Assembly (NCBI GenBank): GCA_028282885.1
Contig: JANQGX010000040.1
Coordinates: forward strand, 1 to 41,648
From: SAR324 cluster bacterium
GTDB lineage: Bacteria > SAR324 > XYD2-FULL-50-16
DNA: 41,648 nucleotides
Direction of reading: 5' to 3'
Shown: positions 15,315 to 25,086 of the stretch, in pieces
Layout of the letters: each line of letters starts with the position of its first letter
Position numbering within the stretch: position 1 is the first letter of the stretch
Position numbers and translations under genes: made by a program
Notes under the pieces: generated by a model
The model's database searches: none
Seen by the model: only the letters and a program-made list of their open reading frames with translations
Told to the model about the DNA's origin: nothing

Positions 15315-16892
15315 TCAAAGGGGTTTGGCAATTCCCAATCTGGTGGTGAAATGAAAGGTTGATCCCTGACCGACCTGGCTTTCCACCCAGATTTTTCCGT
15401 TCATTATTTCGACAAGATTTTTGGTAATCGCCAGTCCCAGCCCGGTGCCTCCGAATTGGGTAGCGATAGACTTATCAGCCTGGGAGAAAGGTTCAAAGAT
15501 CTTTTCCCGGTTTTCTTCGGAGATACCCGGGCCTGTGTCTGTGACTGAAAAGCAAAGGACAACGTCATCGTCGAAAACCTCCTCACTTTTAACTTGAATA
15601 TTCACCTGGCCCTTTTCCGTGAACTTAAGGGCATTGCTTGTTAAGTTGAGCAGAATCTGTCTCAGGCGATTGGGATCTCCGACCAGGTGTTTTTGCGACT
15701 GGGTTGGCGGTTCATAGGTGAAGCCGAGGTTTTTTTCTTCTGCCGTAATGGATAATAGCTGGTGGACTTTTTGAAGCAGATCTTCAAGATCAAATTCAAC
15801 CGGTTCCAAATCCATTTTTCCCGCTTCAATTTTCGAGAAATCGAGCAGGTCATTCACCAGGAGGAGCAGATTTCGACCGCTGCTTTCAATGGTGTCGACA
15901 TAGTGCAACTGCTTGCTGTTCAGTTCCGTGCGGTCCTTCAACAAGGATGAATACCCCAGGATGGCCTGCATGGGGGATCGTATTTCGTGGCTGATGCTGG
16001 CCAGAAAATCGGATTTGGCCTGATTTGCGGCCTCTGCAGCCTCCTTGGCGAGATTCAGTTCCTCTTTTGTTTCGTTAAGACGTGCAATTTTCTCTTTGAG
16101 TTCCGTTTGGGTGACTTCGAGTGTTTCTATGGTTTCATTCAGAGTGCTTTCCAGGTGCTCCCGCCTTACTATCTCTGATTTTAATTGGGCGTTGGATGCT
16201 TGCAGTTGAGAACGGGTTTTTGTTAATTCATCAATGACTTTTTCTAATTCATTAATAATCAGTGCGGTATAAACCATTTTACTTTCCAGTCCCGCGGTAA
16301 TAATCGCGATATGTAGCTCAGGGTCCTTTTTGACTTCGGCGGCATCGGCAGCCAAAACGATTGTTTCAACTTTTTCCGCGACAACAGAGGCAGAAGAGTA
16401 AGGATCACTGCCCAACGCTTTTTCGCCTGCGATGTCGCCGGCAAATTTCAGGTTGAGAAACCAGTCGTCATTCTTGTAGATCCCGAATTTGCCTTTCAAA
16501 AGAAACAGCACTTTGTCGTTGGAGACATCCTGTTTCAGGATTTGGACCCCGGCCGGATATTTCCGAACCTTCATTATGGAGATCAGTTTATCGGTTTTCT
16601 CTTCGTTAAGCGGCAACTTGAAACTTCTCAGCAGTCTCAAGACTTCTTCCTTTTCGACAGAAAGCTGTTCCAGGGGCATTGAGAAGCTTGAGGCCCCATA
16701 GCCTTCAGCCGATGATGTTTCTTTTGTTTCCCCGTCTATCCGGATTGAAGGCTCACCTCGCTGCATAGCCTCTTCATAGGACTGTGTGATCCGGTCAACA
16801 ATTCTGAGCTTCTCCTCCCAGGCTACTGCTGGCCTTGTGTCGGCGTTTGATCGAACCGGATCGGCTTTTTTCTCCAGTTTATTTTTGTCCAT
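15315..16892 (-). CDS. Cytosolic sensor histidine kinase with cyclic-nucleotide-binding-like domain
   Basis: Signal-transduction kinase of 525 residues with no membrane segment. Order of parts: disordered charged N-terminus (1-80), a cNMP-binding (CRP-like) beta-roll at about 95-205 ([29 protein letters not shown]), a coiled coil at 210-295, a dimerisation/phosphoacceptor domain with His302 in SHEIRSP, and an ATPase domain with N-box residues Asn416 and Asn420, DTGPGIS (452-458) and GGTGLGL (481-487). All catalytic motifs look intact. There is no receiver domain and no response regulator next to it, so it is an orphan whose partner lies elsewhere. The cNMP roll lacks an obvious phosphate-binding cassette (GELAL is replaced by AGEKALGS), so its ligand may not be a cyclic nucleotide. 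The start lacks a strong ribosome binding site. Confidence 0.9.
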   Translation of the reverse strand: MDKNKLEKKADPVRSNADTRPAVAWEEKLRIVDRITQSYEEAMQRGEPSIRIDGETKETSSAEGYGASSFSMPLEQLSVEKEEVLRLLRSFKLPLNEEKTDKLISIMKVRKYPAGVQILKQDVSNDKVLFLLKGKFGIYKNDDWFLNLKFAGDIAGEKALGSDPYSSASVVAEKVETIVLAADAAEVKKDPELHIAIITAGLESKMVYTALIINELEKVIDELTKTRSQLQASNAQLKSEIVRREHLESTLNETIETLEVTQTELKEKIARLNETKEELNLAKEAAEAANQAKSDFLASISHEIRSPMQAILGYSSLLKDRTELNSKQLHYVDTIESSGRNLLLLVNDLLDFSKIEAGKMDLEPVEFDLEDLLQKVHQLLSITAEEKNLGFTYEPPTQSQKHLVGDPNRLRQILLNLTSNALKFTEKGQVNIQVKSEEVFDDDVVLCFSVTDTGPGISEENREKIFEPFSQADKSIATQFGGTGLGLAITKNLVEIMNGKIWVESQVGQGSTFHFTTRLGIAKPL

Positions 16893-17110
16893 CTTGGGAG
16901 TTCTTTAACGGGTTTGTTCTCTTGTTGTTGGTAACATTTAAACGACATCTCGTCGCAAAACAAAAGATATAATCGGGAACAAGAACCACGTTTCGTGTGC
17001 CCTGAATTCATATGCATAAGCTAAGATAAACAATTGTAATAATTTAATCAATTCGCTTCCTACACGATCCGGATCTATTGCAGAATCCGGTTAAATGGCA
17101 TCCGCAACCG

Positions 17111-18259
17111 TCAGGATGCATTTAGCCTGTACTGGCTTGGCGGAACGCCTGTTTTTCTTTTGAACATGGCGCTTAGGTATTCCACATGATCAAAACCTGT
17201 CCGTTCGGCAATCACCGATAGTGACAAGTCGGTTTCTCTCAGCAGCTGTTTGACACGTGATAATTTGACCCTCAAAATCTCCTCGTGTGGTGTTCGTTTG
17301 AGCAATTTGCGAAAACGTCCCTCCAAGGCGCGTCTTGATAAAGGAACGACTTTAAGAATGTCGTTCACTTTTATATTATCGCAGGCGTTATTTCTAATAA
17401 ATCGAACCGCTTTTGCAACAGATTCATCTTCGATCGCCAGAACATCCGTAGAAAGCCTTTTGGCGATTCCGATGGGTGATATCAAGCGCGCTCTGTTTTG
17501 AATAGGCTGGTGCGAAAAAAGCCGATCCAGTAACGCGGCGGCTACATAACCTGTTTGATGCGTGTCCGGGATAACACTGGAAAGAGGCGGATCAGCCAGA
17601 TCGCAGAGCAATTCGTCATTATCAACCCCTATAATCGATACCTGATCAGGAACAGCCAGGTCCGCCAGACGACATGCTTCCAGCAAATGGAGACCGTAAA
17701 TATCATAGCACGCCATAATACCGACCGGTTTGCGAAGATTCCGTAACCATTCGATTAACTGTTCCTGATCTTTTTGGCTTTGAATCGCCTTATCGGAAAC
17801 TGCAGATTTCATATGGGCGTCACAGGAGTAGTTTTCCTTTGAGAGCCTTTCGGAAAAAGCCTCAAATCGCCAGTTGGACCAGTTAAAATATGGGTCGCCA
17901 TAATAGCCAAAGTTTTTAAAACCGCATCCAATCAGATGATCGGCCGCTTGTTGGGCAATAGCCTGGTCGTTGGTTTCCACCCAGGGGATGTTTTCAATCA
18001 ATCCGGCCGCGCTAACATCAATTGTCGGCAAATCCAAACGGGTGATGATATCTTTGATATAGTTGTTCTCGATCCTTGCTATAATTCCGTCTCCACGCCA
18101 GTTAGACCACCAATCAGCATCCGGATTTCCGCGGCTGTGTTCTCGTATGGTTATGGACCAGTTCTGGTGTTCTCTAATATACGTTCGTATCCCGTGAAGC
18201 AAACCTCTGGCGTAACTGTTGGAGGTTTCTATCAATAAGGCGACCCGTTTTCTCTTCAT
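17111..18259 (-). CDS. XylR-type regulator (LacI-like sensor fused to AraC HTH)
   Basis: Sugar-responsive regulator of 382 residues. Residues about 3-265 form a periplasmic-binding-protein-like sensor as in LacI-family proteins (VALLIETSNSYARGLLHGIRTY at the start; GIMACYDIYGLHLLEACR and VSIIGVDNDELLCDLADPPLSSV later). Residues about 275-380 form an AraC helix-turn-helix (LSVIAERTGFDHVEYLSAMFKRKTGVPPSQYR). This order, sensor first and AraC domain last, is that of E. coli XylR (D-xylose regulator) and of many uncharacterised relatives. It is divergent from the sugar-catabolism genes starting at 18504 and probably controls them. The specific sugar cannot be told from the sequence. Confidence 0.9.
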   Translation of the reverse strand: MKRKRVALLIETSNSYARGLLHGIRTYIREHQNWSITIREHSRGNPDADWWSNWRGDGIIARIENNYIKDIITRLDLPTIDVSAAGLIENIPWVETNDQAIAQQAADHLIGCGFKNFGYYGDPYFNWSNWRFEAFSERLSKENYSCDAHMKSAVSDKAIQSQKDQEQLIEWLRNLRKPVGIMACYDIYGLHLLEACRLADLAVPDQVSIIGVDNDELLCDLADPPLSSVIPDTHQTGYVAAALLDRLFSHQPIQNRARLISPIGIAKRLSTDVLAIEDESVAKAVRFIRNNACDNIKVNDILKVVPLSRRALEGRFRKLLKRTPHEEILRVKLSRVKQLLRETDLSLSVIAERTGFDHVEYLSAMFKRKTGVPPSQYRLNAS

Positions 18260-18503
18260 GATGACTTTTGGGTAAAATATCTTAGAAGAAAGCTACTTTT
18301 AATATATTTAAAATGAGTTTTACTTTTATCGGAAAGAAAGATTTCGCTTTGATGTTTAGAATATTAAGTGATCAATATAACAAAATCAATCGCTGGTTGG
18401 ACGAACGGCACCCAGGTAAAATTTCTCAGATATTTTTCGTAATATCTCATGGACGAGTTCAATTCATCCAGTACAATTATCCTGTCTTAAAAATCAGGCA
18501 CTG

Positions 18504-19247
18504 ATGGAAACAACCGTTTACTCACGTGAGTTTTTATATGTCCAGGAAATGGTTAATAAAGGTGAGCTTGGCCGTATTCAGTTTTTGAGAGCATCACACC
18601 AGCAGGAAATGGCAGGCTGGCCCGGGTACTGGGAGGGTTTACCGCCAATGTGGTATGCGACTCACTGTGTTGGGCCCGTTCTGGCCCTGCCGGGAAAATT
18701 GGCCGAATCGGTCTCATGTTTTGGTTCGGGACGAATTGAAGATCACCTGATTGAACAGTATAATTCTCCATTCGCAATTGAAACCTGCCATATCAAGCTG
18801 AAAGACTCAGATCTGGTCGCCGAGATTACCCGGTCTCTGTTTAATACTGCGCGAGAGTATAGAGAAAGCTTTGATGTCTATGGATCGAAGAAGTCCTTTG
18901 AATGGAGTCAGGTTGAAAAGGGCCAACCGGTTACCTTCATCGGAGAGACGCCGGAGAGCTTGACAATCCCCGATTTTGCCCGACTTCTTCCAGAACCAAT
19001 TCAACGCTATACCACAGAGGGGGTATACGACTCTAACGAAAACCAACATCTGTCTTTTACCCAGGGATCCGGACACGGCGGTTCACATCCGCATTTGGCG
19101 CACGGTTTTATCATGTCTTTACTGGAAGACCGGGATCCTTTTCCGAACGCCATAGAATCCGCTAATTGGACCTGTGTCGGACTCACAGCCCACCAGTCTG
19201 CGCTGAAAGATGGCGAAACACTATTACTTCCGGACTTTTGTCGATGA
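18504..19247 (+). pseudogene. Gfo/Idh/MocA-family oxidoreductase lacking its NAD-binding domain
   Basis: The 247-codon frame begins METTVYSREFLYVQEM, which in intact relatives lies about 120 residues into the protein, directly after the Rossmann fold and the EKP-type catalytic segment. What remains is the C-terminal alpha/beta domain: GRIQFLRASHQQEMAGWPGYWEGLPP, then WYATHCVGPVLAL with the conserved His. The upstream 240 bases contain no trace of the N-terminal GxGxxG domain in any frame and no good ribosome binding site precedes the ATG. The simplest reading is a 5' deletion that left a non-functional remnant of a dehydrogenase acting on sugars or inositols. Independent expression of the C-terminal domain is possible but unlikely. 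The deletion is inferred from family knowledge. Confidence 0.75.
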
Positions 19248-19477
19248 ATATCTCTTACAATCGGGCAAAAGGGATCAACCGGTTCTGTGTCCAAAGCATG
19301 GTATCAGCCTTTGTCGAAGTTTCGTATTGAGCAATTGGATCACCCCTCTTGGGAATCAGGACTGGAATCTTAAGATGGATCCACCTGCACTAATAGCATG
19401 GCTGATGCCTGCAATAACGAAGATATGTCAATATTAAAGAGCTTTTTTTGAATTCAGCTAAATTCTGAGGAGGTCAT

Positions 19478-19732
19478 ATGATTGTCATGGTACCCGGAAT
19501 AATCTCTTTATCCGCATTCTTTATATCAATTATTGCCTTCATCGTTCTGGTCATCCGGGCATTTAAATCCGGTTTGCTTCGCGGTGTATTCTGTTTGGTT
19601 GTGCCGTTTTATGTATTTTACCACGCTGTTCAGGAATATACCGAACAGGGAAGACGATGGATTTCCATGATCTTTATAGGCGGGTTTCTTGTAGGGATTC
19701 TTTTTCAGGGATTAGGTTGGTTGATCCTTTAA
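19478..19732 (+). CDS. Small hydrophobic membrane protein
   Basis: The 84-residue protein has a perfect ribosome binding site (AGGAGGTCAT directly before the ATG), so it is very likely translated. It has two or three membrane segments: residues about 3-28, 34-50 and 62-82, with charged loops (RAFKSGLLRG and QEYTEQGRRW). The layout, a long first helix, a K/R-rich turn, a short helix with a Pro and an aromatic loop, resembles small unannotated membrane proteins of many Gram-negatives. I cannot name a function. It lies 68 bases upstream of the lipoprotein gene and may be co-transcribed with it. Confidence 0.7.
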   Translation: MIVMVPGIISLSAFFISIIAFIVLVIRAFKSGLLRGVFCLVVPFYVFYHAVQEYTEQGRRWISMIFIGGFLVGILFQGLGWLIL

Positions 19733-19800
19733 AATCAAAAACTTAAAAATAGTTTTCTTACATTGGGACTTTTAAGAAAATCAGGATACAGGGAGACACC

Positions 19801-20886
19801 ATGAAAAAACTACTGGTAATTGGCTCATGCCTGCTTATAGCAGCCTGCTCTTTCTTCTATTCCGAAAAGCTTGGTCCTGAAAGCTATCGTGATCTGGCCG
19901 ATTTTCAGGAAAACTGTGCCGATAAAATCTTTCCTTGTCGCCAGGGACTCAAATGTGCTTCAGGTGCGTATGACAATTATACACTGACACAACTGACAGA
20001 CTTTGGACAGCGCGCCGAATGGTCACCGGACAGCAAGAAGATTGCGTTTCTGGATAAGGACGATGGCGATATCTATGAAGTTGTTCTGGAGACCAAAAAG
20101 GTGCGGTGCGTCACTTGTCAATACAAACACACCGGTTTTTCACGAGTTCACTATTTGAATAATGGCGACTACCTGTTGCTGGGACCGAAGGGCGGGGTTG
20201 AGTCCAATTTCGCGAAGAGATATTTTAACACCGGTTTTTACTTCATGCCTGCTGATGCCTCCTTACCCCCGAAATGGATTGGAGGCTTGCACTACGAAGG
20301 TGTAGCCGTTTCCAAAAATTCGAGGCAAATTGCTTATTCCAGAACCTGGTTTGACAGACCCTTTATATTTCCAAGTGTTATGTATGTAGCAGACGTATCA
20401 CCGGAAGGCGAAATCATTAACCGGCGAGCCGTATACTATTCAATGAACCTGATTGAACCCCAGGATTTCTTCCCGAATAACAAGGGACTGACCTTTTCGC
20501 GTTACACCCCCAATTATGACGCCTTGACAATTGATTTCGAGACCGGCCTGGTGGTAGACCAGGTAAAATCTCCAGCAACCGAGGAAATGGAAGGGATTTT
20601 CCCCGACGGTCAATTCTCGCTGATGGAATCCGACCGGCATTCGGGACTGATCGGTGAAATGGACATTGACATTTACATGCTCAAGCTTGACGGTACCGGA
20701 AAAGATGTACGCCGCTTGACCCACTTCTCCGATGAACCGGACCAGAAAGCCAACAATCCTGTCGTCAGCCCGGAAGGGTGCAGAATCGCATTCACGAAAT
20801 CCGTAAGAGCGGAGGATTGGACCAGCCAAAGCCATGGAATAGGAGCGGGAGTTTATATCATCGAGTTTTACACCTGCGGTTCGTAG
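19801..20886 (+). CDS. Putative lipoprotein with PD40/TolB-like beta-propeller
   Basis: The 361-residue product has a lipoprotein signal peptide, MKKLLVIGSCLLIAAC, with Cys16 as the acylation site; Ser follows it, which favours the outer membrane. Residues about 62-95 read FGQRAEWSPDSKKIAFLDKDDGDIY, a clear PD40 repeat as found in TolB-type propellers. Further blade-like segments occur near YEGVAVSKNSRQIAYSRTW and NPVVSPEGCRIAFTKS. Several Cys in the N-terminal mature part (CADKIFPCRQGLKC) could form disulfides. The protein probably folds as a small propeller facing the periplasm or the cell surface and may bind a ligand or partner. It precedes the first GPH symporter by 169 bases. I do not recognise a more specific family. 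Confidence 0.8.
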   Translation: MKKLLVIGSCLLIAACSFFYSEKLGPESYRDLADFQENCADKIFPCRQGLKCASGAYDNYTLTQLTDFGQRAEWSPDSKKIAFLDKDDGDIYEVVLETKKVRCVTCQYKHTGFSRVHYLNNGDYLLLGPKGGVESNFAKRYFNTGFYFMPADASLPPKWIGGLHYEGVAVSKNSRQIAYSRTWFDRPFIFPSVMYVADVSPEGEIINRRAVYYSMNLIEPQDFFPNNKGLTFSRYTPNYDALTIDFETGLVVDQVKSPATEEMEGIFPDGQFSLMESDRHSGLIGEMDIDIYMLKLDGTGKDVRRLTHFSDEPDQKANNPVVSPEGCRIAFTKSVRAEDWTSQSHGIGAGVYIIEFYTCGS

Positions 20887-21055
20887 TGCAATGCATTCTG
20901 CCGGAGGTTTTGTAAGCGTTCCGGGTTGCACATGTCCTGTCTCCCGGGGTCTATCCGTTGGCGGACTGTCCGGATTCAATAATGGCCGGGTTTCAAAAAT
21001 GAAATCCTATTGGTACAGCTTTGATTAGTCGCATATCACATGATGGAGTCCATAT

Positions 21056-22498
21056 ATGGCTGATAATGAAAAACTAGGTTGGGGCACAAAAATCGGATAC
21101 GGCATGGGAGACCTTTTCGGCGGGGGTTCCATGGTGGTGATTGGTTTTTTCTATCTTTATTTTCTGACCGATGTGATTTTGATATCGCCGGCATTGGCCG
21201 GCGTAGTGTTTTTGATCAGCAAGGGTTGGGACGCTGTCAGCGATCCTCTGATGGGGATTATTTCCGATCGCACCCGAACACGGTTCGGTCGTCGCAGGCC
21301 CTATTTCCTGGCCGGGGTTATCCCCATTTTCCTGGCGTTTTTCCTGATGTGGTATCCCGTTAATTATCAGCAGGAGATTCACCGGTTTATTTTTGTTCTG
21401 GCAGCGTATATCTTTTTCTCCACTGTCTGGACCATGGTCATGATTCCGTATTTCTCACTGACTTCGGAATTGACAACGAACTATAACGAAAGGACGTCAC
21501 TGGTCACCATCCGCGTGTTTTTCTCAGCGGTTTCTTCCCTGGTTTGCGCAGTAGTCCCGTTGGAAATCGTCAAGCTCTTCCCCGATGAAAGGCACGGTTA
21601 CCTGGTCATGGGTATTACCATGGGTTTGTTCCTGGCATTGCCGTTCATTGTCGTATTCTTCACCACGCGTGAAAGAGAGGAGTTTCAAAAAGAACCGCAA
21701 CCGTTCAACCTTCGGAAATCCTTTATCACGCCATTTCGAACCCCAACGTTCGTTAACCTGGTATTTATGTACCTGTTTTCATTTGTCACCATGGATGTGG
21801 TGATGTCCATCATGATGTATTTCATGACGTATTACATGAAAAGAGCCGGGGAAACGAATTTCGTGCTGGGCACACTGCTCATTCTGCAGGTTGTGGCATT
21901 GCCGATCTATTCGACCATCAGCAAAAGGACGAGCAAAAAAGCCAGTTTCATGACCGCGTTAATATTGATGTTGGCCGCGATGCTTGGGAGCTTCCTGATT
22001 ACACCTGAAGGACACCCCGCGATCATCTATATTTTTGCAGCCATCATCGGGTTGGGTTCCGGCGGTGTGGTCGTGATGGTATACTCCATTTTTGCCGATG
22101 TTCCGGATGTGGATGAACTCTATTCAGGAGTACGCCAGGAAGGTGTTTATGCCGGTTTGCTGACCTTCATGCGAAAGCTGAATTCAGCCCTGGGTATTTT
22201 TATCGTCTCTCAAATTCTATCCCTGGCCGGATATAAAAAACCTGTTGAGCAGACGGTGGACGGTGTTTCCAGACTGGTAAAACAAGAACAAACACCTGAA
22301 TTTCTATTGAGTCTTAAACTGGTATTTGCCCTGATACCGGCAGTGTTTCTCTCAATCTGTGTTTTTAACCTCGTTCGATATCGTTTAACGCCGGATATTC
22401 ACAGTCGTCTGGATATTTTGTTAAATCTCAGGCGGCGAGGTGAAGACCATGACAAAGCGGAAGAGCAAGCATTGAAGAAATGGCTGGAAAGGGCGTGA
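21056..22498 (+). CDS. GPH-family sugar:cation symporter (first copy)
   Basis: Twelve-helix transporter of the glycoside-pentoside-hexuronide:cation symporter family (major facilitator superfamily). The 480-residue protein opens LGWGTKIGYGMGDLFGGG and has the family motif WDAVSDPLMGIISDRTRTRFGRRRPYFL near residues 58-85, with the cation-binding Asp positions. The second half carries VPDVDELYSGVRQEGVYAGLLTFMRK, corresponding to the family's D-E-TG-R-EG signature. Family substrates include melibiose, lactose, xylosides and glucuronides. A TIM-barrel isomerase starts 42 bases downstream, so the gene probably heads an operon. GGAG lies about eight bases before the ATG. A paralogue is at 26485. 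The exact substrate is unknown. Confidence 0.92.
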   Translation: MADNEKLGWGTKIGYGMGDLFGGGSMVVIGFFYLYFLTDVILISPALAGVVFLISKGWDAVSDPLMGIISDRTRTRFGRRRPYFLAGVIPIFLAFFLMWYPVNYQQEIHRFIFVLAAYIFFSTVWTMVMIPYFSLTSELTTNYNERTSLVTIRVFFSAVSSLVCAVVPLEIVKLFPDERHGYLVMGITMGLFLALPFIVVFFTTREREEFQKEPQPFNLRKSFITPFRTPTFVNLVFMYLFSFVTMDVVMSIMMYFMTYYMKRAGETNFVLGTLLILQVVALPIYSTISKRTSKKASFMTALILMLAAMLGSFLITPEGHPAIIYIFAAIIGLGSGGVVVMVYSIFADVPDVDELYSGVRQEGVYAGLLTFMRKLNSALGIFIVSQILSLAGYKKPVEQTVDGVSRLVKQEQTPEFLLSLKLVFALIPAVFLSICVFNLVRYRLTPDIHSRLDILLNLRRRGEDHDKAEEQALKKWLERA

Positions 22499-22540
22499 TG
22501 GCCGACATTATAATATTCACCGCCAAAATGGAGAAAACAG

Positions 22541-23338
22541 ATGATAAAACTAGCATGCGCTACGATTTCAACCGATGGATTCGACCAGAATAACTTCAAC
22601 ACAGCCTTTGAAGCGCTTCCGAAAGTCGGTATCAGGTTTGTTGAGTTCAATAGCTGGATACCTGACAATATTTCTGAAGAATCCGTCAAAAGCATAAAAC
22701 AAAGATGCAACGAAACGGGTTTGACTCCCTTAAGCATCTATTCCGACGGTTTTATCGATAATGAAGAGATTTCCGTTAGGATGATGGACGCGGCCCTGGA
22801 ACTGGGATGTCGGAGAATAGTGAGTGACAGTGCCCAGCGGGGAGAAGGCGGTGGATTGGAAAAAATAATCGGCAGGCTGGAGTCTGTAACACCCGAGCTT
22901 GAAAAAAAGGGGTTGAACCTATGTCTCGAAAATCATTATCAAAGCAACCTTGAGTTTCCGGAGGATTACCAGCGTGTATTCGACGCCATCCCTTCCGGGA
23001 ATGTCGGTTTATGCCTGGATACAGGTCATTTTCATGCATCGGGCGTTGATATGATCGATTTGATAGAGAGCATGAAGGGTAGAATCAATCATGTTCATCT
23101 CAAGGACAATATTGAACCGGGAACCATAAAATTCATGAACTTCGGAGACGGTTCCGTCGATTTTGACGCCATTCTGAACAAACTGATCGATTCGGGTTAC
23201 TCAGGATACCTGGTGTTGGAAATGTCACCCGAGATATACACAATCGACTACATGGCAGGCGAAACCTTTGCCGACTATTTCGACATCGAAACCTTGATTT
23301 CCGCAAAAAAAATGTTTGAAAAGTACGAACGGTCGTGA
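22541..23338 (+). CDS. Sugar phosphate isomerase/epimerase-like TIM barrel
   Basis: The 265-residue protein belongs to the xylose-isomerase-like (AP endonuclease 2) TIM-barrel superfamily, whose members isomerise or epimerise free sugars, keto-inositols or hydroxypyruvate. Likely divalent-metal ligands are visible at Glu130 (CLENH), Asp160/His163 (LDTGHFH), His186 (HVHLKD) and Glu227 (VLEM), in the expected strand-end positions. It has no signal peptide. The ATG has GGAGAAAA upstream and lies 42 bases after the symporter. It is followed by a beta-hydroxyacid dehydrogenase, which together suggest processing of a sugar or sugar acid brought in by the symporter. The specific reaction cannot be assigned. 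Confidence 0.87.
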   Translation: MIKLACATISTDGFDQNNFNTAFEALPKVGIRFVEFNSWIPDNISEESVKSIKQRCNETGLTPLSIYSDGFIDNEEISVRMMDAALELGCRRIVSDSAQRGEGGGLEKIIGRLESVTPELEKKGLNLCLENHYQSNLEFPEDYQRVFDAIPSGNVGLCLDTGHFHASGVDMIDLIESMKGRINHVHLKDNIEPGTIKFMNFGDGSVDFDAILNKLIDSGYSGYLVLEMSPEIYTIDYMAGETFADYFDIETLISAKKMFEKYERS

Positions 23339-23468
23339 AGGCCGGGCATTTGTTTTGAACAGTAAGGCAAACATTTTCGGACATATGCCAGAGTGCAAGT
23401 TCTCTGCAGCCGAATCTATAGCTTAAGGTAGCAGTGAGAACAATGAACAATTCACAGGAGATTGCAAA

Positions 23469-24377
23469 ATGACGAAAAAAAGGGTTGGGCTCATCGGACT
23501 CGGAACCGTAGGGACATATATATCAAATATGTTGTTACCAAAAGGATATGAATTGTGCGTCTGGGACATCAGCGAGAAAGTAATAGAGAAGTTGAAGACA
23601 TCTGGAGCAGTTGCTGCCGGCAATCCGCGGGATCTGGCTGAGAAGTCCGACATTATTCTACTGTCGCTACCGACTTCCGATGATGTCGAGGGCGTGATAT
23701 TGGGAGAAAACGGCCTTTTGGACAGCTTAAAGGAAGAAAGCATCGTGATTGACATGAGCACCGTCATGCCATCGAGGACTGTGAAACTGGCTCGGAAGCT
23801 GAATGCCGAGGGAAAAAAAATGCTCGATGCGCCCATCACTTTCGGCTCCAAGGGGATGGAAGTTTTTGTTGGCGGGCCAAAGGACGATTTCAGGATTGCA
23901 TTGGAAGTCCTTGAAACCGTGGCTCATAAGGTTACCTGGGTAGGCGAAAGTGGTCAGGGGCACGTTGTTAAACTGGTTCAGAATATGATTTCGGCAGGTT
24001 ATATGGCCATCATATCCGAGGCCATTGCCTTTGCTGTAAAAAATGGCGCCGATCCGGAACTAACGTTGAAAGCTATCGAGACTACCGGTGCCGGTTCAGG
24101 ACTGCTCGATTGGGGCATTCCCTTTATTTTGGGTAGAAATTTTGAATGCGCCGGAGAATTGGCCTTACACCTGAAGGATATTAAATACATGTTGTCGACA
24201 GGGGAAGAGAGCGGATCAAAGCTGCCGCTGACCAGTCAAATTCACGATATCTTCGAATGGACAGCAGAAAATGGGGATGCAAATTGGGAACAGTTCGGAA
24301 TTGTCACCTGGTGGGAGAAACAGATGGGTATCGAGGTAAAAAGAAAATCCGAGCCGGACTCAAACTCCAAAGACTGA
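23469..24377 (+). CDS. 3-hydroxyisobutyrate dehydrogenase-family NAD(P) oxidoreductase
   Basis: Beta-hydroxyacid dehydrogenase of 302 residues, related to 3-hydroxyisobutyrate dehydrogenase and tartronate semialdehyde reductase (GarR/GlxR). The Rossmann glycines are at 10, 12 and 15 (GLIGLGTVG). The substrate loop DAPITFGSKGME (120-131) replaces the usual DAPVSGG. Lys168 in GQGHVVKLVQNM is the catalytic Lys and Asn172 its partner. CAGGAG lies ten bases before the ATG. Placed behind a sugar isomerase-like gene, it probably reduces a semialdehyde or oxidises a hydroxyacid in the same route. The altered substrate loop argues against assigning it simply as GarR. Confidence 0.88.
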   Translation: MTKKRVGLIGLGTVGTYISNMLLPKGYELCVWDISEKVIEKLKTSGAVAAGNPRDLAEKSDIILLSLPTSDDVEGVILGENGLLDSLKEESIVIDMSTVMPSRTVKLARKLNAEGKKMLDAPITFGSKGMEVFVGGPKDDFRIALEVLETVAHKVTWVGESGQGHVVKLVQNMISAGYMAIISEAIAFAVKNGADPELTLKAIETTGAGSGLLDWGIPFILGRNFECAGELALHLKDIKYMLSTGEESGSKLPLTSQIHDIFEWTAENGDANWEQFGIVTWWEKQMGIEVKRKSEPDSNSKD

Positions 24378-24447
24378 GAAGTGTAAAAGAGAAGTGAATG
24401 AGGAACTTAAAAAGCTATTCGCAACATTACATAAGAATGGAGGCGCA

Positions 24448-24964
24448 ATGAAAAAGTTCTTTTTATATACGATTGCCATTGTCCTGAACGCCTGAAAAAA
24501 GAAATGGATTTTTAAAATACATGAAAGCCTACGCCCTGCATGAACAGAATCCGGATGGTGATCAGGGAAAAAGAGCGGCGTTGATGCGGGAGGCATGGGA
24601 TATCGATCCCGAAGAATCGCATTACGGTCGGATCATCGCGAAACAATACATCCACGCGGGGAAATATGACGAGGCCTTGAACGTAATCAGGAAAACTTTA
24701 AAGCTCAGGCAATCCTTCCGGGAAATTTGCCACAGCCGGTTGATTACAGCAATTACCTATGATCTTAAAGGGGAACGTGAAACGGCTTTGAAGATCTACA
24801 GGGAGATAGAGGCCCTCTCCGAACAGAAACAGGAGGATGACTGGTTTGGTATGAATCGGTTTATGCTTGGTTTTGTCAGGAAATACATGAAGCACCCCTT
24901 TACCAAAGACAATTTGGGTGATGAATCGGTTGCTGTTGATTATATCGACCCGTTAATGGAATAA
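24448..24964 (+). pseudogene. Broken gene for a secreted TPR-like protein
   Basis: A signal-peptide-like start, MKKFFLYTIAIVLNA, begins at ATG 24448 with GGAGG at 24439-24443 but meets TGA at 24493-24495. In the next frame, reading through ACG CCT GAA near 24488, an open frame continues to 24964 and includes a 147-residue helical protein (from ATG 24521). Its segments YGRIIAKQYIHAGKYDEALNVIRKTL and RLITAITYDLKGERETALKIYREIEAL are TPR repeats. No ribosome binding site precedes 24521. The simplest explanation is a one-base frameshift, or a small deletion, that separated the export signal from its TPR domain. A short independently translated TPR protein remains possible. Confidence 0.55.
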
Positions 24965-25086
24965 GCCGTGACGGGTTTGATATTTCATATCCTTTTTTAA
25001 TCGACCAATAGGAAACTTGAGCAAACCGGATGAAGGTAATCCGGAAATCCGGAGCATTTTCTTGAGATTAGTCAAAGGAGAGATAT

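Noticed and set aside
18313..18504. 63-codon frame directly before the truncated oxidoreductase, considered as its missing N-terminal part
   Set aside because: It has no GxGxxG motif or other Rossmann-fold feature, and no frame of this spacer restores the missing domain.
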